DNA of 5,704 nt from Chloroflexota bacterium (GTDB lineage: Bacteria; Chloroflexota; Dehalococcoidia; UBA2247; RBG-13-53-26): positions 1 to 5,704 of the forward strand of contig QMOF01000152.1 in the NCBI GenBank assembly GCA_003650185.1, given 5' to 3'. The notes beneath the pieces are model-generated. The model was not told the DNA's origin, did no database searches, and was given only the letters and a program-made list of their open reading frames with translations. A program made the translations under genes and the position numbers. Of the stretch, positions 1 through 5,579 are shown in pieces. Numbering within the stretch: the stretch's first letter is position 1; the number at the start of each line of letters is the position of its first letter.

Positions 1-624
1 CTTGCGGGCCATGGCCAGGCGGGTGGCGGAGGGCTCGCTGACTATGATCCTCGAGGCCCCAGCAGCCCGGCACGCCTGGGCGACAAGCTGGCCGATCATG
101 CCTGCGCCCAGCACGACCACCGTCTCACCGGCCTGGATGCGGGCCCTTCTCACTGCATGGCAGGCCACTGCCAGGGGCTCGACGGTGGCCGCCTCCTCCC
201 AATCCATCCCCTCGGGCAGGTGGAACAGCATCATCCCCAGCATGGGGTTGGGTATAATGACATATTCGGCGAAGGCCCCCGGCAGCCCCTCCCCGGGGAC
301 GGTGGGGTTGGGACACCTGTAGGGCTGGCCCTGCCGGCACCAGTAGCAGTCCCCGCAGTTGCGATAGCCGGTGCCCAGTACTCTGTCACCTGCTTTCAGC
401 CCCTTGATGGCCCGGCCCACCTCTGCCACCTCGCCGCTGAACTCGTGCCCCAGTATTACGGGCTTCTGAGGTGAGGCTGTGCCACCCGTCTTGTACGTGT
501 GGGCATCCGTGCCGCATATGCCACAGGTCCTCACCTTGACCAGAATCTCGTCATCGCGTGGCGAAGGGTCCTCGACAGTCTCGACTCTTACGTCTCGCGG
601 ACCGTAGACTATGGCGGCTTTCAT
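1..624 (-). CDS. Zinc-dependent medium-chain alcohol dehydrogenase (sorbitol/threonine/butanediol dehydrogenase type), C-terminus outside window
   Basis: NAD(P)-dependent oxidoreductase of the zinc-containing MDR superfamily; only the first 208 residues are present and the frame is still open at base 1 (the family is usually about 340-360 residues). Visible: catalytic-zinc residues Cys37 (TCGICGTD) and His60-Glu61 (LGHEFSGEV), with Glu149 in EPLAVACHA as a further probable ligand; the four structural-zinc cysteines C90, C93, C96 and C104; and the Rossmann motif GAGMIG at 173-178. Glu197 at the end of the second Rossmann strand (IIVSEP) suggests NAD rather than NADP. The ATG at 624 was chosen because the family typically begins MKAA and GAGGGG lies 12 nt upstream. 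The frame stays open further up, with a GTG at 654 and an ATG at 693, neither with a convincing ribosome binding site. It follows the acyl-CoA dehydrogenase by 129 bp and is probably the distal gene of the same operon. Substrate cannot be told; threonine, polyol, butanediol or another secondary alcohol are all possible. Confidence 0.93.
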   Translation of the reverse strand, partial: MKAAIVYGPRDVRVETVEDPSPRDDEILVKVRTCGICGTDAHTYKTGGTASPQKPVILGHEFSGEVAEVGRAIKGLKAGDRVLGTGYRNCGDCYWCRQGQPYRCPNPTVPGEGLPGAFAEYVIIPNPMLGMMLFHLPEGMDWEEAATVEPLAVACHAVRRARIQAGETVVVLGAGMIGQLVAQACRAAGASRIIVSEPSATRLAMARK

Positions 625-753
625 GGCCGGTGTGTACCCCTCGTAGTATACCACTTGTCCATGGCTTCGGCGATTGCCGATGACAGAGCGCATGTGACGG
701 AGAGGGGGGTGGAGGACACCTGCTCACAACTGCTGTGAGATCCAATTCCCTTT

Positions 754-1923
754 TCAGACTTGCCCCGAATCCCGTGGCAGGCGCATACCCCTGGTGGCGA
801 TGATGCCTCTCATGATTTCCGATGATCCCGCCGCGAACGTCTGCACCAGGCATTCCCGGCAGAGACGTTCCACCTTGCCGCCAAGCGGTGCCCCTTTGGC
901 ACCCCCTTTCAGTTGTGCTGCCAATCCGAGAATCTCCGCGGCGGAGGCTGCGAGCCTCTGCCACAACTCGCTGGCGAAAAGCTTCAATGCAGCGGCTTCG
1001 TGCGTAGCAGCGGTACGGCTGGTTTGCAGCCAGGCCAGGCGGTAGGCAAAGAGCCTGGCAATCTCAATCTCTACGTGCAACTGAGCCAACCTCTGCCATG
1101 TCAGAGGATCACTTCTCAGGAAGGGACTCTCCCTGACGTAGGCCGCCAGTTCTTCGAACATTCGCCTCAGTCCTCCCACTGAAAAGACGCGCTCGAATTC
1201 GAGAGCTGCAAGAATGTAGTAGAAGCCCCGGTTCTTCTTACCAACCAGGTTCTGCCTGGGGACGGAAACGTTGTCGTAGAAGACCTCATTGGTCCTCATT
1301 CCACCCAATGTCCACAGGGGTCGAATCGATATCCCTGGGCTTTGAAGGTCGACAATGAAAAGGGAGATGCCCCGGTGCTTTGGCTTGCCGGACTCCGTGC
1401 GGGCCGCCAACCAGTGATAGTGAGCATAGTGGCACCTGGTGTTATACAGCTTCTGTCCGCTCATAATGTAGTGGTCTCCGGCTTCCTGGGCCCAGATTTC
1501 GAGGCCAGCCAGGTCCGACCCCGCCTCGGGCTCAGTGTAGCCCAGGGCAAACTCAATCTCACCCCTGGCAATCCTGAGAAGATACTGATCCTTCTGTTCC
1601 TCCGTGCCATACAGCATAAGTGTAGGGCCGACCATGCCAGCTCCGACCATGGAAGCTCCTTCGGGCAGTGCTCCAGAGTAGTCCAGTTCCTCGTGGATGA
1701 TGAAGCGATACACGGGGTCAAGGCCCAAGCCGCCATACTCTCTCGGCCAGGTGGGCGTCAGCCAACCTCTTACCCCAAGCTTGCGGACCAGCTCCCAGGT
1801 GTGAGGACCCCACCCCAGCCCCGACTCGGCCTCCTGCAAAATAGCAGGAGTAGCGTGCTTTCTGAGGAAGTCGCTGAACTCTTGTCGGAAGGCTTCTTCT
1901 TCGGCAGAGAAAGCGAAGTGCAT
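754..1923 (-). CDS. Acyl-CoA dehydrogenase (FadE-like), 389 aa
   Basis: FAD-dependent cytoplasmic flavoenzyme introducing an alpha,beta double bond into an acyl-CoA, passing electrons to ETF or a similar carrier. The full family length is present. The N-terminal helical domain includes WPREYGGLGLDP (59-70); the middle beta domain has the FAD/substrate loop GYTEPEAGSDLAG (128-140) and MRTNEVFYDNVSVP (209-222); the C-terminal helical domain ends with FAAGSSEIMRGIIATRG (363-379). The glutamate used as base in medium-chain dehydrogenases (the E of YEGTS) aligns with Ala365, but LEFER (241-245) puts Glu244 where isovaleryl-CoA dehydrogenase and several actinobacterial steroid FadE proteins carry their base, so it is likely active with that geometry. 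The ATG lies 15 bp after the permease stop, with only a weak AGG six nt upstream, suggesting translational coupling. Substrate is unknown; a branched, cyclic or otherwise bulky acyl-CoA is a guess. It could also be one subunit of a heteromeric dehydrogenase. Confidence 0.95.
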   Translation of the reverse strand: MHFAFSAEEEAFRQEFSDFLRKHATPAILQEAESGLGWGPHTWELVRKLGVRGWLTPTWPREYGGLGLDPVYRFIIHEELDYSGALPEGASMVGAGMVGPTLMLYGTEEQKDQYLLRIARGEIEFALGYTEPEAGSDLAGLEIWAQEAGDHYIMSGQKLYNTRCHYAHYHWLAARTESGKPKHRGISLFIVDLQSPGISIRPLWTLGGMRTNEVFYDNVSVPRQNLVGKKNRGFYYILAALEFERVFSVGGLRRMFEELAAYVRESPFLRSDPLTWQRLAQLHVEIEIARLFAYRLAWLQTSRTAATHEAAALKLFASELWQRLAASAAEILGLAAQLKGGAKGAPLGGKVERLCRECLVQTFAAGSSEIMRGIIATRGMRLPRDSGQV

Positions 1924-1938
1924 TGCGTGCCTGGGACT

Positions 1939-3924
1939 CTATTCTTCGGTGTCATCAGCGCCGTTGTATGCTGCTGATCTCACTGCCCTCATCCTGCGGC
2001 GTTCAACGAGGACGGTATACACTTGCCGGAATACCACTGGCATGACTACAGCCAACCCTATGAGGTCGGTCTGCCATCCCGGCGTCATCATGAGGATGGC
2101 TCCGGCGATGAGTGACAGCCTCTCCAGCCGGGCCAGCCTGCGCAAGAAATGGCCCTGTACGCCGGCTGCAATGAGGGTGACACCCACGATGCCTGACAGG
2201 AACGCGAGTGCTATGCGCCCTCCCGGGCCGATAGCCACCAAGGCTGGGTTGTAGGCAAAGATGAAAGGCACCACGTAGGCTACTATGGCTATGCGCATGG
2301 CCTGAACTGCGGTCTTCATCATAGGAGCGCTGGCTATCGATGCTCCGACGAAGACTGCACCGCATACGGGCGGCGTGATGTTGCCTATGATGCCGAAGTA
2401 GAACACAAACAGGTGAGCGGCGATGGGTGGTATCCCCATCTCGGTCAGGGCCGGGGCTACCAGAATGGCAAGCAATATGTAGCAGGCGGTGGTCGGCAGT
2501 CCCATGCCTAGTATGTAGCTGGATATGGCTGTCAGAACGAGCAAGGCGAACACATTGCCTCCGGAGAAATCTACGAGCATGCTGGAGAGCTTGACGCCCA
2601 GCCCGGTCGTGTAGATGACGCCAACCATTATGCCTATGGTGCCGCAGAGCACGGCCACCTCGAGCATTCCTTTGCTGCCGGCCTCCAGACCTCCGAGGAG
2701 CTTTGACAGGTTTACCCTGGTCTCTTTCGACAAGAGACTGACCAGCACCATGGCTATTATGGAGTACAGGGCTGCTTTGGTGGGGTTCCAGTTGAGCACG
2801 GCGATGAAGTAGATCAGTACGACCACCGGGATTATGAATAGCCAGCCACGGGCGAGCGTCTTCCGCAAAGAGGGTAATGCCTGGGGGGGCAGGCCCTTGA
2901 GCCCCGTTCTGGCAGCCTCGAGGTCTACCATGAAGTAAAGGCTCACGAAATAGAGGGCGGCCGGTATGAAAGCGGCCACGCAGACTGTCCAGTAAGACAC
3001 CTGAAGCCAGTCGGCCATGATAAAGGCAGCCGCACCCATTACCGGGGGCATGATCATTCCCCCCGCCGAGGAGCAGGCCTCTACTGCGCCGGCAAATTCA
3101 GGTTTGTAGCCTGTCCTTTTCATCATGGGAATAGTGATCGCCCCGGTGCTGGCCACATTGGCGATACAGCTACCCGAAAGCGTGCCGAAGAGGGCGCTGG
3201 CGAGCACAGCTACCTTCGCTGGTCCGCCCCTGAAGCGTCCGGCCACGGCACGGGCGAAGTCGAGGAAGAAGTCGCCGCCTCCCGAGACGTGGAGAAAGGA
3301 AGCGAAGAGGATGAACATGAAGATCATGGTGGCCGAGATTCCCAGGAGGGAGCTCCAGATACCGAGATCACCGACATACATGTCCAGGAGTATTCGTTCG
3401 ATGGAGTAGCCTCTGGCATGAAAGACCCCGGGGAAATAGTCAGAGAAAAGGGCGTACAAGAGGAAGAAAGCCACCAGTGATGGTATCAGCCAGCCGATGA
3501 GCCTCCTCGCGGCTTCGAGCAGCACTATGATGGTGATTATGCCAAAGACGGTGTCGAGAGTAGTTGGGGTCGCTATACGCACGACTAGCTCTCTCTCATA
3601 GAGGGCGAAAACGTAGGCGCAGCCTGAGAAACCGAGTATGGCTAGGACAATGTCATACCACGGGAACCTGCCCTTAAGGTCGCGCTTGCGCATCGGGACC
3701 AGAAGGAAGGTCAGAACAACGAAGAATGAGAGGTGCACTGCGCGATGGGTGATGTGGACGACGTTCCAGTTGAAAAGGTAGTCGAGTACGTTGCTGAGGA
3801 CGATGATGTGGTAGATGGAGGCAACAATGGCAATGATGGTGATCAGCTTGGCCGCCTTCCCTGTGAGGGGCCTTCTCTTGGCTATGGCTATTTCAAGCTT
3901 GGTCCAGTCTGACTCTGTGCTCAA
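1939..3924 (-). CDS. TRAP transporter permease, fused 4TM/12TM (DctQM-like, TAXI type), 661 aa
   Basis: Integral membrane secondary transporter that takes substrate from a TAXI binding protein and imports it with Na+ or H+. The N-terminal part (about 25-160) has hydrophobic helices corresponding to the small DctQ subunit. The large DctM part carries family motifs: GTLSGSCIANVASTG (247-261), IPMMKRTGYKPEFAGAVEA (265-283), GGMIMPPVMGAAAFIMAD (288-305), YILGMGLPTTACYI (470-483) and FGIIGNITPPVCGAVF (510-525). A C-terminal extension from about 590 contains LIAGAILMMTPGWQTDLIG (605-623), as in other fused TAXI permeases, then a charged cytoplasmic tail. The start codon is TTG: an in-frame TGA immediately precedes it, a GGAGG lies 8 nt upstream, and no in-frame ATG or GTG would keep the first helix. 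The binding-protein gene lies 82 bp upstream, with a hairpin between; the acyl-CoA dehydrogenase follows after 15 bp. Substrate not predictable, probably a carboxylate. Confidence 0.96.
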   Translation of the reverse strand: MSTESDWTKLEIAIAKRRPLTGKAAKLITIIAIVASIYHIIVLSNVLDYLFNWNVVHITHRAVHLSFFVVLTFLLVPMRKRDLKGRFPWYDIVLAILGFSGCAYVFALYERELVVRIATPTTLDTVFGIITIIVLLEAARRLIGWLIPSLVAFFLLYALFSDYFPGVFHARGYSIERILLDMYVGDLGIWSSLLGISATMIFMFILFASFLHVSGGGDFFLDFARAVAGRFRGGPAKVAVLASALFGTLSGSCIANVASTGAITIPMMKRTGYKPEFAGAVEACSSAGGMIMPPVMGAAAFIMADWLQVSYWTVCVAAFIPAALYFVSLYFMVDLEAARTGLKGLPPQALPSLRKTLARGWLFIIPVVVLIYFIAVLNWNPTKAALYSIIAMVLVSLLSKETRVNLSKLLGGLEAGSKGMLEVAVLCGTIGIMVGVIYTTGLGVKLSSMLVDFSGGNVFALLVLTAISSYILGMGLPTTACYILLAILVAPALTEMGIPPIAAHLFVFYFGIIGNITPPVCGAVFVGASIASAPMMKTAVQAMRIAIVAYVVPFIFAYNPALVAIGPGGRIALAFLSGIVGVTLIAAGVQGHFLRRLARLERLSLIAGAILMMTPGWQTDLIGLAVVMPVVFRQVYTVLVERRRMRAVRSAAYNGADDTEE

Positions 3925-3932
3925 TCAAATGG

Positions 3933-3937
3933 CCTCC
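3933..3937 (-). promoter_or_regulatory. Shine-Dalgarno sequence fixing the TTG start of the TRAP permease
   Basis: On the minus strand GGAGG is followed by eight bases (CCATTTGA) and then TTG. The last three of those bases are an in-frame TGA, so the reading frame cannot begin further upstream. This combination makes TTG the only sensible start for the permease. Confidence 0.85.
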
Positions 3938-3943
3938 AAAAGA

Positions 3944-3972
3944 CACAGTGCAGGGTATCCCCCTGCACTGTG
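3944..3972 (-). promoter_or_regulatory. Perfect 12-bp hairpin between binding-protein and permease genes (possible leaky terminator or mRNA-stabilising stem)
   Basis: The arms CACAGTGCAGGG and CCCTGCACTGTG are exact reverse complements separated by five bases. In the minus-strand transcript the stem is followed at once by UCUUUU and then by the GGAGG of the permease. The stem is eight of twelve GC pairs. The U-tract is short and interrupted, so full termination is unlikely. Partial termination, or protection of the upstream message from 3' exonucleases, would both make more binding protein than permease, which is the ratio wanted for binding-protein-dependent transporters. Structure is seen directly; function is inferred. 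Confidence 0.72.
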
Positions 3973-4006
3973 CTATTCTGTTGATGGCCTGCTTTGCCTA
4001 CAGTTG

Positions 4007-5023
4007 CTACTGCACCTCGGCTAGGAGCTTGTTCTGCAGTGTCTCCAGTTCGGATGTCCAGACCCCTTTTTCCTTGAAGTACTTCACCACGCCAGGGTGC
4101 CATGGGGCCACGGTGTTCCTGTCTATGTGGTCCAGGGAGTAGTCTTTCATCAGTGGGTGGATGGCCGTAAGCTCGTCGTAGTGCTCGTACAGGGCCTTGG
4201 CCAGATCATACACCAGGTCTTCGTCCACCTCGTTCTTGACGATCAGGAAGTAGACATAGGCAACCATGTGCACGTCCTGGTCTTGCCCTTCATAGGTACC
4301 TGCTTCCATGGTGTACGGGAAGAAGTAGGGATTGTCCTCACATATCTGCTCCAGGATGTCCGGTTCTATGCTGATGAACCGGCAGTCCACATCATTGACC
4401 AGCTCGGTGATGGTGGCGTTCGGGACGCCGAGTGTATAGCTCAGGAGATCGTGTCTGCCTTCCTTCAGGGCATCGATCATGTCGGGAAGGGTGTAGTAGG
4501 AGATGGCTGTGAGGTCATCGTCGGTAAAATCGTAGTACTTCTGCAAGGCATTCAGGTCTGCCAGCCAGACCCCGCCATACTTCCTCGTCATCTCGTAAGG
4601 CCATATCCTTGCGCCGGAACCCTTGATATCGGCCATCGTTGTTATATCAGAATCCTCTCTGACGATCCTGTAGAACGCAGCCATATGGCCGGGCATGACG
4701 ACCGAATAGGCATGATTCTTTTCGAAGCGTGGGGCAACCCCGTGAGTGGCCTCGTAGGTGTCCAGGGCGGACAGTAGCGCCATCTCGGCATATCCACCTT
4801 CCAGGAGCTCCACGTTTCGTGCGCTTCCTGTGCTGGCCTCTGGGGTGACTGTTACCGGCCCGTACCTGTTCAATACTTCTCCAAGAGAGACACCGGCCAG
4901 GTAGACATCACCACCCACGCTGGCCGTGACGAGGGAAAGTCCTTCCTCGCCACCGCAGCCAACCGAAATAGCGCTGGTAGCCAGAATCAGAATCAAGCAC
5001 AAACTCAACAGTAGTCTTCGCAT
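4007..5023 (-). CDS. TAXI-family TRAP transporter substrate-binding lipoprotein, 338 aa
   Basis: Extracytoplasmic receptor of the TRAP system that binds the solute and hands it to the fused permease encoded next. The N-terminus is a signal peptide (MRRLLLSL, then a hydrophobic core) ending in the lipobox S-V-G-C at 20-23, so the mature protein should be lipidated at Cys23. TAXI hallmarks: ASVGGDVYLAGVSLGEVLN (34-52), a version of the family's GxGGxYYxxG ligand loop; EASTGSARNVELLEGGYAEMAL (62-83), matching the usual 'ATGGSxxNLxLLxxGEADLA' segment; and the C-terminal block IHPLMKDYSL (288-297) with PWHPGVVKYFKEKGVW (307-322). Total length is normal for the family. ATG has AAAGGAGG five nt upstream, an excellent site. 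It lies 40 bp after the Ig-like lipoprotein and 82 bp before the permease. The ligand is not evident; known TAXI proteins bind small carboxylates such as amino acids or 2-oxo acids. Confidence 0.94.
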   Translation of the reverse strand: MRRLLLSLCLILILATSAISVGCGGEEGLSLVTASVGGDVYLAGVSLGEVLNRYGPVTVTPEASTGSARNVELLEGGYAEMALLSALDTYEATHGVAPRFEKNHAYSVVMPGHMAAFYRIVREDSDITTMADIKGSGARIWPYEMTRKYGGVWLADLNALQKYYDFTDDDLTAISYYTLPDMIDALKEGRHDLLSYTLGVPNATITELVNDVDCRFISIEPDILEQICEDNPYFFPYTMEAGTYEGQDQDVHMVAYVYFLIVKNEVDEDLVYDLAKALYEHYDELTAIHPLMKDYSLDHIDRNTVAPWHPGVVKYFKEKGVWTSELETLQNKLLAEVQ

Positions 5024-5063
5024 TGACGCCTCCTTTATTGGCGCAACAGGTAGCGCCTGTCCG

Positions 5064-5429
5064 CTATTGTGTCAGCTCGATGTCCGCCGTAGCGACCACG
5101 GCATCGTCGACTATCATCTGGATGGTGTATGTTCCAGCAGCGAAGCCCTTCAGGCTCAACTCGCCCGTAAAGGTACCGGACGCATCTGCCTCAGGGACGG
5201 GCGTCACCAGCCCGGTGAGGCCCACCGTCCCGTCATCGGTGAGCATGACCAGCTGCACCTTGTCCCCAGCGCTCAAACCGGAGCCGGTTACAGTCACTGT
5301 CCCCCCCACCGCGACACTCGACGGGTCGACGACAAGCTCGCCTGACTTCTCGCTGCAGCCGACCGCTATGGCCGATATGCCTAAGAGGCAAACAAGGAGT
5401 CCCAACGCTACCACATTCCTGACACGCAT
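5064..5429 (-). CDS. Small Ig-like lipoprotein of unknown function, 121 aa
   Basis: Predicted secreted lipoprotein: positively charged MRVRN, hydrophobic core, then lipobox A-V-G-C (22-25), giving a lipidated Cys25 and a mature part of about 97 residues. The mature part looks like a single all-beta Ig/IPT-like domain: it opens with DPSSVAVGGTVTVTGSGLSAGD, a pattern common in bacterial surface Ig repeats, and ends with GTYTIQMIVDDAVVATADIEL, a typical closing strand pair. There are no catalytic motifs. The frame is open up to an ATG at 5480, but the ATG at 5429 is preferred because AAAGGAG lies six nt upstream and the signal peptide starts there. First gene after the promoter and 40 bp before the TAXI binding protein, whose signal peptide ends similarly (SAI-S/A-VGC). 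It may help anchor or assist the transporter, or be an unrelated surface protein; I do not recognise a named family. Confidence 0.85.
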   Translation of the reverse strand: MRVRNVVALGLLVCLLGISAIAVGCSEKSGELVVDPSSVAVGGTVTVTGSGLSAGDKVQLVMLTDDGTVGLTGLVTPVPEADASGTFTGELSLKGFAAGTYTIQMIVDDAVVATADIELTQ

Positions 5430-5435
5430 ACAGTT

Positions 5436-5442
5436 CTCCTTT
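5436..5442 (-). promoter_or_regulatory. Shine-Dalgarno sequence deciding the lipoprotein start
   Basis: AAAGGAG on the minus strand, six bases before the ATG at 5429. It supports this start over the longer in-frame ATG at 5480, whose extra 17 residues (MASAGKTIRRWSRKENC) would precede and spoil a clean signal peptide. Confidence 0.8.
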
Positions 5443-5477
5443 CTAGACCAACGTCGGATGGTCTTGCCAGCGGATGC

Positions 5478-5490
5478 CACCTGTCAGGTG
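5478..5490. repeat. 13-bp palindrome CACCTG-T-CAGGTG in the leader, possible operator
   Basis: Six-base arms that are exact reverse complements around one central base, about 50 bp upstream of the lipoprotein start and inside the predicted 5' untranslated region. Nine of its bases (TGACAGGTG on the minus strand) recur at 5570-5578, overlapping the -35 box. This could be a binding site for a dimeric repressor that also touches the promoter, or chance. No regulator gene is visible in the window. Confidence 0.4.
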
Positions 5491-5550
5491 CTGGACTGGA
5501 AATTCAACTCGGGACTGAGGCTAAGGCTTGACATAAATGCCACCCGCGTG

Positions 5551-5579
5551 ATGCTAGCACACGGCCTCGCACCTGTCAA
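5551..5579 (-). promoter_or_regulatory. Sigma70-type promoter for the lipoprotein-TRAP-dehydrogenase operon
   Basis: On the minus strand: TTGACA (5579-5574, perfect -35), a 17-bp spacer, then TAGCAT (5556-5551, four of six consensus bases including the key TA and final T), preceded by TGC, an extended -10 element. Transcription would start near 5544, leaving a leader of roughly 115 nt before the lipoprotein ATG. The -35 box coincides with the predicted end of the insertion sequence to the right, so the promoter may be a hybrid. Confidence 0.68.

Noticed and set aside
723..739. Six-base hairpin CTCACA/TGTGAG after the acyl-CoA dehydrogenase as a terminator
   Set aside because: The stem is short, only half GC, and no U-run follows it on the minus strand, so termination before the alcohol dehydrogenase is not supported.
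1342..1977. 211-codon plus-strand open frame opposite the acyl-CoA dehydrogenase
   Set aside because: It lies antisense to a complete, well-conserved gene, shows no recognisable domain, and has no ribosome binding site that I can see.
4097..4777. 226-codon plus-strand open frame opposite the TAXI gene
   Set aside because: Antisense shadow of a clear TAXI protein; the translation shows no family motif.
5041..5063. Small stem ACAGG/CCTGT between the lipoprotein and TAXI genes
   Set aside because: Five pairs with competing alternative pairings and no U-tract; not distinguishable from chance.
5064..5480. Longer version of the Ig-like lipoprotein starting at 5480
   Set aside because: The extra 17 residues would put a polar basic segment before the signal peptide, and the strong AAAGGAG site belongs to the ATG at 5429.
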